Shown: positions 10,015 through 20,662 of the stretch, piece after piece
Numbering within the stretch: the first letter of the stretch is position 1
Layout: the number at the start of each line of letters is the position of its first letter
Assembly: GCF_030272615.1 (NCBI RefSeq)
Contig: NC_081408.1
Location: 61,714,114 to 61,746,113 of the forward strand
Reading direction: 5' to 3'
Length of the DNA stretch: 32,000 bases
Source of the DNA: Cryptomeria japonica
Taxonomy: Eukaryota > Streptophyta > Pinopsida > Cupressales > Cupressaceae
Program-made: the position numbers and the translations under genes
The notes under the pieces: model-generated
What the model saw: the letters and a program-made list of their open reading frames with translations, nothing else
Told to the model about the DNA's origin: nothing
Database searches by the model: none

Positions 10015-10364
10015 TAAACCTTCTCACTATATCTTTGTTTTGGCATGATGATTCAATCTTGACAAGGAATATCCAATACCATTACCACCTAGGTTCAAAT
10101 TATTGACTAAAGTAAAATTACCCAACCCCATAATAGAAAAAAGATCACACTTTGCCATTAAGTTATCTTGAAGCATTCTAATAATCCTTTGCCACACCTG
10201 ATGCACTAGAACATTTGCTTGTCCTAGAAAACCTTGTGATTTTTTTCCAACTAAAGTTGCCATAAGATGAAAGTAGGGCCAATATCAAGATACATGAAGG
10301 AAGCAATTATTAGTTGGGGTCAATCCCAAAATATCCCAGAACTCAACCAGGGAAGTGGCATGAA

Positions 10365-10473
10365 CACAAGCATGCTTCCAAGTGCCCCATCATAGGTGCA
10401 AAATATCCTTAGGGAAGGAACACTAGAAGAAACTTTGTGAGGAACATTCCTCACAATTTTTGCATAAAACACA
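10365..10473 (-). pseudogene. LINE zinc-binding RT-associated domain fragment
   Basis: The translation reads CVLCKNCEECSSQSFF, a stop, then CSFPKDILHL, a stop, then WGTWKHAC. This is the CxxC...H/C pattern of the zf-RVT domain that lies between reverse transcriptase and RNase H in plant LINEs. Two in-frame stops interrupt it. It lies about 350 bp upstream, on the minus strand, of the RNase H fragment, as expected for this family. Confidence 0.7.
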
Positions 10474-11616
10474 AATAGGAGGCTGGGTTGAAAGCCTATT
10501 TTCCATAAATTTTCCCAAGACAACTATTTTTCACCATTAGCCACAAGAAAAAATTACACGTGGGCCATAGAATTTTTTTCTACACTTACTATCACCAAGG
10601 AACCCTAATTCTCTCACAAATTTTCTTGTCTACCTCCAAAAAACACAAATCAACTAATACCTTACCCTTTGGATCAAGGCCCCAAGACATAACGTCTCTC
10701 TTGTTTAATGAATTGCACACTCTACTAGCCAAAATATTAGTAATTTCTTCTCTAGGCTCCATCAAACCCTAGGAGGCTGAGGTTCTTTCCCTCCAAACAC
10801 CTCCACATAGCTAAAATCTTGAGTTGTTTTAAAGTCTTCAAGCCTACTTCAACTAGCTTCAAGAAAGCTATTGTATAAGGACTATAAGTGAAAAATAAAA
10901 ATATGATAGGCTGGTGACCATCCCATGTATTATGTCAAAAAAGAGTCTTATAACCCTTATTACGTATCCAAAAAATATGGTGCTTAATTGACTTATTATC
11001 CCTCTTAAGAGTATCCCAGATCATAGAGACCCTACCCACAAGGTGAAATGAGGGAGATCATTACAACTGACATCCTCTAGGTACTTCTTAGTAAGGATTT
11101 TGGTCCAATCTTGATCCCTGTTAATGCAACATCTCCACTAAAGCTTGGTAGCAAAAAATTGACAACTTAGGCATGCTTGTCAAATACCAAGACCACCCTC
11201 CTATTTTGTCCTATAGAAAAATTCCCACTTAATCAAACTCCACCTTGTTGAGAGAAAATTGCCAACCCAAAAGAATTACTAGGTAAGGAAATTAAAATTC
11301 CTTAATGAATCTCATAGGAGAAACTTTCATAAATAAAATTTATATGGGAAGAACCTAAACCACTAACCTCAAAAGAATCACTCTTTCAACTATCAAGAGC
11401 CACCTATAATTCCAATGGCTAACCCTCCCATTAAATTTTCCCAAAACATCCTGCCAAAATCCCCTTCACAAAGGACTTGTCACAATGTGAATACTAAGAT
11501 AATCAAAGGAAAGGAAACCAATCTAGAATGTAAGAATGCAATCAATCCTGTTCTAAATAAGCCTAGTTTATTAAAGAAGAAATAAAAGACTTACTCTCAT
11601 TAATCCTTTACCTAGA
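10474..11616 (-). pseudogene. LINE connection region between RT and zinc finger, decayed
   Basis: Conserved pieces are visible in shifting frames. SHWNYRWLLI plus a run ending VLPI (about 11350-11420) corresponds to the 'W..R.LS.AGR..LI..VL.A.PIY' block of plant LINEs. EGGLGI follows at about 11185-11230, then WRCCINRDQDWTKILTKKYL. Several frameshifts and stops separate them. The fragment stops exactly at the insertion at 11622, and the INESKSF block just before the junction belongs to the RT thumb side. Confidence 0.7.
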
Positions 11617-11621
11617 GGAAG

Positions 11622-12397
11622 TGGTACAGTCACCGGTTAGGAGAGACCTCAAATTTGAGGTCCATCTGAGCTGGTCAACAAGAGTAAACATAACAAAAAC
11701 ACAAGGATATGATGGAGGCAATGCATAACTAAATGAATTATATCATGAAAACTATTTACAATCAACCGGTAACAACTGGGTTACAAAAATCGGCTCACTG
11801 GCTTGCTAAAACATGGTTAATTACTGAACAGGTCACAAGCAGGACATCAAATCTTCAAATCTATCTTCTATGTTCTATCTGTTAGCTTATCTCTACTTGT
11901 CTTTTACATTCTAATTCTCAATTATAATTATTTACACAATCCAAAGGGATCCGGTCGGCCCAAAAAGGATCAAATGCCGAAGAACAAGACCTAACGTGTA
12001 AAAACAACAAGGTCGACCTCTGCCAAAGAAATTCCTTCAGAAAACCCAAAGGATGAAGTGTATATCATAGAGAAAGGTCAGCCACACACCAAGGAACATC
12101 ATAATAAACACTCAGGGCTCCGCAAGCTATGGAAGGGACCCGGTAGACCCCAATAGATTACAACCAGGCAACCGGTACCAAAAAATTATCTCGAAAACCA
12201 GTAGTGATATCTTGCGAGAAAATGATCCAAATGCTCCATGGTTTGGGAATAAGCTAGATGATCAAGTCCTCAAGAAAAATCCAAATCCTCGAGATATGGT
12301 GAGCCAATTCCAGAAAATGCATAATGAAATGCAAAACAAAAAGGAAATATTTTTGGTTGATGCAAGATTGCCATGAATCGGGGATGCTCCTGCATCA
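11622..12397. mobile_element. Solo LTR, 776 bp, in the LINE; TSD GGAAG
   Basis: Plus-strand ends are TGGTACAGTCACC and GCTCCTGCATCA. Perfect 5-bp direct repeats GGAAG flank it at 11617-11621 and 12398-12402. Without it the LINE frame runs through from the FVDD side into the INESKSF block, which independently fixes both ends. On the minus strand it begins TGATGCAGGAGCATCCCC, an LTR start style I associate with gypsy-type elements (a weak memory-based match). ACCGGT hexamers recur (near 11632, 11764 and 12171). There are no coding or priming signals inside, so a solo LTR is favoured. Confidence 0.85.
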
Positions 12398-12402
12398 GGA
12401 AG

Positions 12403-12972
12403 CCAAGAAAATAACCAAAATCCTTCTCAATTTCTCCACGTAATTGATTTTGGCAACACTCATTAGTGTTGTATCATCAACAAACTAAAAATGAAAGTGA
12501 GGAGGTATGATCAAACCTTGTCTAACACAAGCTTTGATAAATCTACCCAATCATTTAGCTAATAAAATGAAGAAGAGGATAAGGGATCTCGTTGCTACAG
12601 ACCCCTAGAGGCACTAATTAACTCAAGCAACTCACTATTGACAAGAACAACAAAAGAAGATGTGATACATCTCATGACCCAATTAACCTAGTCACTTCAA
12701 AATCCAAAAGCTAAAAGCTATTGATGAAGTAAAGCCCATTTGACATGGTCATAAGATTTGGTAATGTAAAAATTTATGAACATATTCTTCTCCTTAGACC
12801 TATGACCATATGATGGAAAGGCTTAGTTGCAACAATAATTCCATCCAAAAGATTTCTACTAGAAATAAAATGACCTTGTTCCTCGAAGATCAATCTATTG
12901 AGCTGTGACTTGAGCCTCTTTGCAATCATATTAGTAACTATTTTATATACCACTTTGTAGAGAGCTATAGGT
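12403..12972 (-). pseudogene. LINE reverse transcriptase core, decayed
   Basis: On the minus strand PIALYKVVYKIVTNMIAKRL begins the segment, and FEEQGHFISSRNLLDGIIVA follows. Next come a damaged AYD block, a GLRQGDPLSPF-like block (ASRGL, stop, QRDPLSS) and FVDDTTLM with the catalytic Asp pair at 12473-12484. These are the standard plant LINE blocks in the right order. Frameshifts and stops throughout make it non-functional. The segment is bounded by two insertions (12397 and 12978). Confidence 0.85.
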
Positions 12973-12977
12973 ATAAA

Positions 12978-13875
12978 TGTTGGAAAAATGGTATCTCAAC
13001 CTTTAATATGAGGTTACTATTTATAGTAAGTTTTTGTTTGAGCACTAAATGATGCAAAATTCTCCCCGAAGCTTTTGGTTGGCTAGATAAGCATGTTGGT
13101 AAATTTTCATTGCAAGATCATAGGTAGTTTTGAAGATATTAAAGTTTTCATTTTTGGAGGGTGCGATGAAAGGTTTAAAATTAGTTTTGAGGACTTTAGA
13201 GGCTCTGAAACACCCTAAAAAGTGGGTGTAAATGGCTTAGTAGTTTACAAGATGATAGAGAACTTTGCGAGCTTCCGACACTTTAAATAGTTTGTCAATC
13301 AAGCACACGGTTCACAAGTTATGGCCTCCGGAAGTTTTGACTCCTAAAATAGGAAATATAAATTGAATTGGACACATAAATGAACAATAAATGGGAGGAA
13401 CACATTTTGATGTGTGTTTTGACATGTCATAGGGCATCTAGAATGGAGATAAGGTCAGCTTCACTTTATTGGGTGGTTTTAGCCTATGGTTTTGTAATAC
13501 TATTTGTTGGTTTCTTGTATTTTATCTCCTATATATGAGGTTTGTGAAATAGAGGTTGTGTGTAAGAGTCTTATGGCGATTGAGTTACCTCCGAGTCTCT
13601 AATTAGTGGTACTCCTGTGAAAAGCTTTGTCTGCAAGTATATTGTAATATATTATTGATTGTTGAATAATATATTGAGTTTCTTTTAAAGTGTGGGGTTT
13701 TGCTCTCGAAAGGGCTTTCCCCACGTAAATCATTGTGTTGTTGTGTTGTGGTATGCATGATATTTGGTTTATTTCTATTAAGTTTTTGTAATTGTTGTAA
13801 TGATCTGTAAAAGTTTTGCATTACCCTCCTTCAAGGTTAGTCTAGGAAGTTGTTACACTACTTAACTTCCTTACA
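12978..13875 (+). mobile_element. LTR-type insertion, 898 bp, in the LINE; TSD ATAAA
   Basis: The ends are TGTTGGAAAAATGG and ACTTCCTTACA, flanked by perfect ATAAA repeats at 12973-12977 and 13876-13880. Removing it places the LINE block ending LDLF directly before PIAL, in frame. From about 13094 to the end it matches the right end of the old copia element (about 29535-30328) over its whole length; shared landmarks include TTGCAAGATCAT, GGACACATAAATGA, TATCTCCTATATAT and GAGTTACCTC. The first 116 bp have no counterpart there. It is either a solo LTR of that family with a different 5' end, or an element with almost everything between the LTRs deleted. I cannot decide which. Confidence 0.75.
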
Positions 13876-13880
13876 ATAAA

Positions 13881-14530
13881 GAGATCAAGATAGTTGTACC
13901 CTAATATATTAGGGATAAGAGTAAGGAAGGTAGAGTTCATGGATTTTAACATCTATTTGCTTCTTTGAGATTCTTGTACACTTCCAAGAGATCCAAATTG
14001 ATAATCTCCCAAAACTATTTGTAAAATTATATTGCAAATCCATCTAGACTACGGGATTTTCCTTTCTAACTCTAAAACCCAATCTCTTCCAATTCATATA
14101 AAGAGATAGGCCAAATAAGAATATCATTCATTTCATTAGAAATAAGAGAGGGAATGTAGTCTAGAATAGAATTTTTGTCATCATTAGTCCTAGGAAGGTC
14201 CCCAATAAATAGAGATGCATATAATTGAGAAGCCTCCTTAAAGATATCATTGAAAGGAGAAAGGTCACTCCCCTCAGAAGATCTAAGATAGGCAATTAAA
14301 TTTCCATTCCTTCTATCTTTAACAAAATTGTGAAAAAGGTAGTGTTTCTATCGCCTTCCTGAAACCAATAAATACAAAACTTTTTCTTCTAAAAAATATC
14401 CTCACAAAGCTCCCATTCCTCCAATTCCTTCACAACTAGCAAATCCTCTCTATAAAATTCCTCAATTAGACCTTGATCATGAATCTTATGGGCAATAGAA
14501 TCCAAATGAGATTGGGCAGACACTTTAATT
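13881..14530 (-). pseudogene. LINE upstream part: linker and start of RT
   Basis: The minus-strand reading shows a helical, charged linker (AHKIHDQGLIEEFYRED, then ELEEWELCEDIF), the GDRNTTFF motif preceding the RT, and FWEIINLDLLEVYKNLKEAN. The final stretch, STFLTLIPN...LDLF, ends at the insertion boundary. The family continues with (R)PIAL at exactly this point, and that block is found on the far side of the insertion at 12972. Confidence 0.75.
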
Positions 14531-14699
14531 AAGATCACTATGTTTATGTAGTGGTGAAAAAGGTGAATGATGGAGAGATCAAGAGGTAAGCTTTTCTTCC
14601 CTCCAAGGAGAGATGAAAGTTTCACTGTGGATTTACCTTCAAACACTTTATCCCCATTACATTTAAAAGGGAGAAATTCAATAGATCAAATCTCTTAGG

Positions 14700-15725
14700 G
14701 AAGAGAGATTGAATACTAAATGAACTGATAATGAGATAGAAATGACACACTAACCCCTCTTTTAGAATGGAAAATGATTGAATTATGTGTTGTAAGACTA
14801 AGTGTAAAAGTAGAAAAGAACAGATTATAACTAGAGATATAAGTGTGAGATGAAGTTGTGCACCTAGATCTTGATATAATATGTCGAGATGAAGCTGCCC
14901 TGCGAATTTGAGGAAAACTTGTCAGGACCATGTTGAAAGTGTCCACAGTCCTCTAAAAAATCTGTGAAACAAAAAGGGTTTTTCCGCCTCTGCAAATGGA
15001 GTCTGAATATGCAAATGCAGCTATGCACCTGCAACCTACACATAAAAAAGAGAGGAAAAGGGGTTGGGATTGGGGGTTTTCCTTCAAGTCAAACCCCAGT
15101 TTTGGAAATAACCAAATGATGAAAGAAAGTACTTACAAGTAAATATAAATGAAAGACTGAAATGTAATTCACCTCAAGGGAGGTTGTAGATAGAATGTAG
15201 GTAGATTTTCTTGTATTGAATTGAATGTTGAAAGGGATCTCCTCTTCAATGGTTGAATCCTTGACTTGAATGCAATACCTAGCCTTGAAGGGAGACTTGA
15301 GAATGCTCAATGCTAGAAATGAATGCTTGAATGCTCTTGAATGATTGATCTAATATAATCCCACTAATCCAGCTTCTAACTTATGCAAATGGGAAGGAAA
15401 AATGTGACTTATATACTCATCAATTAGGGTTAATTGACTGATTTTTCATCACAGGCCGACACAGGAAAGTTTTCTCGCTTTATGCAAAGTCCAATGCAAA
15501 GATAGGATAGAGGGGGCCCCAAAATATGGCAAGGACAAGGGCATCATGCCCCTATCCTAGGAGGGACAAGGGAGCCATGCCCCCATCCCACCCTTGTCTT
15601 AGGATAGGAATCAGGTTCAGGCAGTGCAGATGGCAGAAAAAGTGCAGTTTTTGGGGATGAACAAGTCTCGGGTCTCCAATTAGGCTTGGGGATTCAAATC
15701 GATAACGTGAAGACCGTAATGTGGT
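14700..15725 (-). mobile_element. LTR-like sequence, minus orientation, ends uncertain
   Basis: Read on the minus strand it has a promoter-like GAGTATATAAG (plus-strand 15408-15418), then a leader-like region rich in GCATTCAAG and CATTCAA direct repeats, then AAAACCCCCAATCCC. This resembles the U3-R-U5 layout of long plant gypsy-type LTRs. A possible 5' end is TGGTGACCAC (plus-strand end about 15725). I found no matching second end or target-site duplication, and the junction with the LINE on the left is unclear. Direct repeats of CC(T/C)CTTGTCC(T/C)-type sequence occur at 15530-15600. No protein domain was recognised. Confidence 0.4.
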
Positions 15726-15729
15726 CACC

Positions 15730-15901
15730 AATTGCAAGGGTTGCAATTTTATGACACTACATTTTATTATAAATATAATGGTGATCATTTCACATACCGT
15801 GCATTATTTGTTGATGATATGTTATTCATGGGTAAAGGGAAAGGAATTATTTTTGAACTAAAGTCTTAGCTTGCAGCTAAATTTGAAATGAAAGATCTTC
15901 G
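15730..15901 (+). pseudogene. Old copia element, piece 1: reverse transcriptase fragment
   Basis: The plus-strand translation contains FYYKYNGDHFTYRALFVDDM, then LKS, a TAG stop (15867-15869), then LAAKFEMKDL. These are the 'YVDDM' catalytic block and the following LKxxLxxxFEMKDLG block of copia reverse transcriptase. The stop sits where the family usually has Gln (LKSQLA). The fragment is cut at 15901 by the copia insertion, and the same gene resumes at 20663. Everything 5' of this point is missing or unrecognisable. Confidence 0.85.
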
Positions 15902-16235
15902 TGTTGAAATGTGGCGACTGATCAGCAAAGTACTATACAGTTGATGAAAATCGACATTGTAATAAAACCCTAAAAAAGGCCGACTTTGTTTGTTGCCTTA
16001 AAAACACATGTTATAAGCGGTTGGGATGCTTAAGGCATTGTAAGGTTGATGTACTATTTTTGCTAGATAATAAGAAAGATTGGATGGCTGTGTATGGTGG
16101 ACGTAACCCATTCTGGGTGAACCACGTTAAATCTCTATGTTATCTGCGTCTTGTTTTATTTCTTTATCTTTTGTATTTAAATCTGCATATAATTGTTAGT
16201 TCATATTTGCTTCGGATCTGCTTGAAACCCTAACA
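15902..16235 (+). repeat. 5' LTR of copia element 15902-20662
   Basis: Starts TGTTGAAATGTGGCGACTG and ends GAAACCCTAACA, 334 bp. Compared with the 3' LTR it lacks a 9-bp CTCAGTACT-type segment after ACTATACA, a deletion or gain across a short local repeat. The TATTTAAAT at about 16168 is a possible TATA-like element, though it lies late in the LTR. Confidence 0.93.
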
Positions 16236-16237
16236 AT

Positions 16238-16255
16238 TGGTATCAGAGTGAGGTT
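16238..16255 (+). promoter_or_regulatory. Primer-binding site (initiator tRNA-Met type)
   Basis: TGGTATCAGAGTGAGGTT follows the LTR end by two bases. The first eleven bases match the plant copia consensus TGGTATCAGAGC, complementary to the 3' end of initiator Met tRNA. This is where minus-strand DNA synthesis would be primed. Confidence 0.9.
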
Positions 16256-16295
16256 TTCTGTAAATTAGCAGGACTTTCAGATTTGAGTGGGAGCA

Positions 16296-19200
16296 ATGGA
16301 GGATTCCAAATTCAAGGTCAAAAATTTTAATGGCTAGAATTATCAGTTATGGAAAATGCAGATGGAGGATTACCTCTATGAAATGGATTTGTGGCGGCCA
16401 TTGGAAGGAAAGGCAAAGAAACTGACCACAATATCAGATGAAGAGTGGGACATTTTAGATAGAAAGGCACTGGGATCCATTCAATTGTGCCTTGCATCGT
16501 CTGTAGCATTCAATATAACAGAAGCAAAAACGACTATAGATTTGATGGCAACATTGGCTAAGTTGTATGAGAAACCCTCGACTTCGAATAAGGTATTTCT
16601 TATGAAGCGTTTGTTTAATTTGAAAATGAGTGAGGGAGGATCTATAGCGGAGCACTTAAATGAATTTAATACAATTACCAGTCAATTGTCTTCGGTAAAA
16701 ATTACCTTTGCAGAAGAGGTTAGGGCTCTCTTGATTTTATGTTCTTTTCCAGAAAGCTGGAATAGCTTGGTTATGGCTGTAAGTAACCCTGTCTCTGGTA
16801 AAAATACTTTGGTATTTGATGATATTGTTGGTGTTATCCTAAGTGAGGAAATGCGAAGGAAAAGCATAGGTGAGACTTCAACATCATCGGGTAGTGTTTT
16901 GAATGTGGAGAACAAAGGAAGATCAAAGGAAAGAAGAAAAGGCCCTGGGAATGAGAAGTCACAAGGGAAGTCAAAGAAAGGATGCTCTCAATCTAGAGGA
17001 AAGAAAGATTGCTGCTACTACGGAAACTTTGGTTATCTAAAGAAAGACTGTTGGTCTCGGAAAAACAAAGAAAGAGACAAAAATGAAAATGACAGTAAGG
17101 AAGCTAATATTGCAAGTAATACTTTACAAGATGCTTTAATCTTATGTTTGGATAATGTTAATGATTCCTGGGTAATAGATTCTGGGGCTTCATTTCATGC
17201 TACACCCCATAGAAAATATTTTCTAGATTATGTTCAAGGTGATTTTGGACAGGTATATTTAGGTGATGATGAGCCCTGTCAAATTGTTGGAAAAGGAAAG
17301 ATAAAGATCAAGTTGCAGAATGGTAATGACTGGTTTCTGTAGGAAGTAAGACATGTTCCTAATTTAAGAAGAAATTTAATTTCTGTAGGGCAACTAGGTA
17401 GTGAAGGTTGCATAGTTACCTTCTCAGACAGTATGTGGAAGGTCACTAAAGGATCATTAGTAGTAGCTAAAGGTGCGAAGGTAGGCACATTATATCTGTG
17501 TACTGGTAACACTTACTCTACCTTAGCTGCTACAGATAAAGTTACTGCAGGGACAACAACAATAAATGTTGCAAGAACAGATTCGATAATGTGGCACCAT
17601 AGGCTTGGGCACATGAGTGAGAAAGGGATGAAAATCCTTCACTCCAAAAATCTATTGCCAGGACTAAAGAAGATTGATTTAGGGTTATGTGAAAACTGTG
17701 TTTATGGTAAACAGAAAAGAGTTAGATTTCTCAAGGTTGGGAAAGAGAAGAAGAGTGAGAAGTTAGAGCTTGTACATTTAGATGCATGGGGACCAGCTCA
17801 GGTATCATCTCTTGGTGGCTCTTGTTATTATGTTATTTTTATTGATGACTCAACCAGAAAAACATGGGTATATTTCCTAAAACAAAAATCAGATATTTTT
17901 GAAACTTTTAAGAAATGGAAAGCTTTGGTTGAGAATGAGACAGGAAAAAAGTTGAAATGTCTCAGATCGAATAATGGAGGTGAGTATTGCAGCAAAGCAT
18001 TTGAAGATTACTATTCCTTAAATGGGATTCGAAAGTAGAAGACAGTTCCAGGAACTCCACAGGAAAATGGTGTGTCAGAGAGAATGAATAGGACCATCAT
18101 GGAACGTGCAAGGAGCATGAGATTGCATGCTGGATTGCCCTTACATTTTTGGGCAGATGCTGTACATACTACTATCTATTTGATAAATAGAGGACCTTCA
18201 ACCCCTTTGGATGGTGGTATTCCAGAGGAGGCATGGACTGGTAAAAAGGTAAATTATTCTTTTCTAAAAACTTTTGGTTGCGAATCTTTTGTCCATGTTG
18301 GTAAAGAAAATAGAACCAAGATTGATGCTAAATCTCAAAAATGTACCTTCATTAGATATGGGATAGATGAATATGGCTATCAGTTATGGGATTTTGAAAA
18401 TAAGAAAATAATTAGAAGTAGAGATGTTATATTCAATGAGAAGGTTATGTGTAAAGAACAGATGCAGGAAAAGAAGCATGAACATGACAAACAAGAATAT
18501 GTGGTGTTGGATGAGATTCCTGAAAATGAAATGCCACAGGTACCTGATGCTCAGCAACAACAGATTGTCCCACAAACTCCTGCAAGTGTTAGACATTCTA
18601 CGAGGACAAGTAGACCCCTTGAAAGATTTTCTCCTTCTTTGTATTCTATTTTATTAACGGATTCTGGTGAACTAGAAGAATATGAAGAAGCAATGCAGGT
18701 GGATGCCAAACAACAATGGTAGGTAGGCATGAAAGAGGAGATGGACTCCTTGATGAAAAATAAGACTTGGGACTTAGTCCCTTTACCTGCAGAAAAAAGA
18801 GCCTTGCCTAACAAATGGGTTTATCGGCTGAAGGAGGAGGAAGGAGGTCAGAAAAGATATAAGGCCAGACTTGTGATAAAAGGTTTTGCACAGAAAAAGG
18901 GTATAGGGTATGATGAAATATTTTCTCCAGTTGTAAAAATGACTTCAATTAGAACTGTACTTAGTCTTGTGGCTGCAGATGATTTACATCTTGAACAATT
19001 AGATGTCAAAATATCTTTTCTCGATGGAGATTTGGAGGAGGAAATTTACATGTTGCAACCACAGGGATATGAGGTCAAAGGTAAGGAGAACTTGGTGTGC
19101 AAGTTGAAGAAAAGTCTATATGGCCTAAAGCAAGCACCCCAACAATGGTATTTAAAATTTGATAGTTTCATGGCTAAACACGGTTATCATAGATGTCATT

Positions 19201-20223
19201 TTGATCATTGTTTATATTTTAAGAGATTTGATAATGACAGTTATATTATCCTGTTGCTTTATGTTGATGACATGCTTGTTGCTGGGTCTAACATGCAACA
19301 TATAAATGATCTTAAACAAAAATTAGCCAAGTCATTTGATATGAAGGATTTGGGTACAGCTAAGCAAATTCTCGGTATGAGGATTACACATGACAGTAAA
19401 AAATAGAACCTTGAATTTGTCCCAAAGTGAGTATATAAAGAAGGTGTTGAAAAGATTTAACATGCAGGATGCAAAAGCAGTTAGTACACCTTTGGCTAGT
19501 CATTTCAAATTGACTAAGGAGATGTGCCCAAAGGTATAGGAAGAGGTTAATAAAATGTCTAACATCCCGTATTCATCAGTTGTTGGTAGTCTGATGTATG
19601 CAATGGTATGCACAAGGTTAGATATTGCACATGCAGTGGGAGTTGTGAGCAGGTTTATGAGTAATCCGGGTATGGAACATTGGAATGCTGTGAAATGGAT
19701 TCTTTGGTATTTGAAAGGAACTACTACGAAGGCATTATGTTTCAAAGGATCTAATGCTGCTCTAAGTGGATTTGTTGACTCTGATCTGGTGGGTGATATT
19801 GATTCATGGAGGAGTACTACAGGGTATGTTTTTACTATAGGGGGAACTGCAGTCAGTTGGATTTCTAGGTTGCAAAAGGTTGTTGCACTTTCAACCACTG
19901 AAGCTGAGTATGTTGCTGCTATAGAAGCCAGCAAAGAGATGATTTGGTTGCAATGTTTTTTGAAGGAATTAGGTCAGACAGAAGAGGATAGCCCATTGTA
20001 TACTGATAGCCAGAGTGCCATTCATCTTGTGAAGAACTCTGCTTTTCATTCAAGGACAAAGCACATTTAGCTCAGGTACCACTTCATCCAGACTATTTTG
20101 GAGGAGGGTCAGTTATGGCTTGAGAAGATTCACACAATTGAGAATCTTGTCGATATGTTCACAAAGGTAGTTCCACAGGAGAAGCTAATTTCTTCATCAG
20201 TTTCTGTTGGTCTTCTTAATTGA
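16296..20223 (+). pseudogene. Copia gag-pol polyprotein, disrupted
   Basis: The start is ATG at 16296, in frame with gag. In order there are: gag (UBN2-type), including CLASSVAFNI; a zinc knuckle at about 17008-17050; protease with DSGAS (about 17178); the pre-integrase HHCC region (WHHRLGHMS, CENC); the integrase core (VHLDAWGP to NGVSERMNR); reverse transcriptase (YKARLVIKGF, LDVKISFLDGDLEEE, YVDDM at 19260-19274); and RNase H (ALSTTEAEY, DSQSAI, RTKHI). In-frame TAG stops occur at 16335, 17340, 18036, 18720, 19537 and 20068. A one-base gain in an A run (19398-19403) shifts the frame before the TAG at 19404. Two zinc-knuckle ligands are Tyr instead of Cys and His. The second integrase Asp is Asn (LRSNNGGEY for LRSDNGGEY, 17970-17972). 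Activity in cis is excluded. Confidence 0.93.
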
Positions 20224-20309
20224 TAATTGTGGAATTTATACCAGTCAAGTCCTAGTGTTTTATCTAGTGGATGTTGCATGTACAGTGGTGTTGTGTAGTA
20301 TCAGTCTCC

Positions 20310-20320
20310 AAGTGGGAGAT
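20310..20320 (+). promoter_or_regulatory. Polypurine tract
   Basis: AAGTGGGAGAT lies directly against the 3' LTR start. This is the usual plant copia form of the plus-strand DNA primer. Confidence 0.85.
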
Positions 20321-20662
20321 TGTTGAAATGTGGCGACTGATCAGCAAAGTACTATACACTCAGTACTGTTGATGAAAACCGACATTGTAATAAAACCCTA
20401 AAAAGGTCGACTTTGTTTGTTGCCCTAAAAATGCATGTTATAAGCGGTTGGGATGCTTAAGGCATTGTAAGGTTGATGTACTATTTTTGCTGGATAATAA
20501 GAAAGATTGGACAGCTATGTATGGTTGACGTAACCCATTCTGGGTGAACCACGTTAAATCTCTGTGTTATCTGTATCGTGTTTTATTTCTTTATCTTTTG
20601 TATTTAAATATGCATATAATTGTTAGTTCATATTTGCTTCAGATCTGCTTGAAACCCTAACA
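20321..20662 (+). repeat. 3' LTR of copia element 15902-20662
   Basis: 342 bp, TGTTGAAATG to CCCTAACA, colinear with the 5' LTR. It contains the 9 bp missing from the 5' copy. Most single-base differences between the copies are transitions. Confidence 0.93.

Larger units (their letters stand above)
9372..14530 (-). mobile_element. L1-type LINE, decayed, with two LTR-type insertions
   Basis: Read on the minus strand, this is the ORF2 order of plant L1-type non-LTR retrotransposons. First comes a linker ending in a GDRNTTFF motif (about 14340-14400), then the reverse transcriptase (13881-14100 and 12403-12972), a connection region with EGGLGI (about 11185-11230), a Cys-rich zinc-finger domain (10365-10473) and an RNase H domain (9613-10014). 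The 3' end is a short poly-A, seen as eight T's at 9372-9379. Many stops and frameshifts show that it is dead. It is interrupted by LTR-type insertions at 11622-12397 and 12978-13875. The 5' limit is uncertain: similarity fades between about 14530 and 14650, and no endonuclease was recognised, so 5' truncation is likely. I found no convincing target-site duplication. Confidence 0.85.
15902..20662 (+). mobile_element. Ty1/copia LTR retrotransposon, full length but inactive; TSD CTTCG/CTTTG
   Basis: A complete 4761-bp structure: 5' LTR 15902-16235, initiator-Met-type primer site, one gag-pol frame in copia order (gag, protease, integrase, reverse transcriptase, RNase H), polypurine tract, and 3' LTR 20321-20662. 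Both LTRs run from TGTTGAAATG to CCCTAACA. Flanking 5-mers are CTTCG (15897-15901) and CTTTG (20663-20667), identical except for one C/T at a CpG. By eye the two LTRs differ at about 16 of roughly 333 aligned bases, mostly transitions. They also differ by a 9-bp gap at about 15941 and a one-base A-run difference. Six in-frame TAG codons and one frameshift silence it. It is inserted in the reverse transcriptase of an older copia element. Confidence 0.95.

Noticed and set aside
16238-16255. tRNA gene at the primer site
   Set aside because: Only the short 3'-complementary segment is present; no cloverleaf can be formed from the surroundings.
16296-20223. Programmed amber read-through of the copia frame
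   Set aside because: The TAG codons are scattered through gag, integrase, RT and RNase H, and the element also has a frameshift and lost catalytic residues; decay is simpler.
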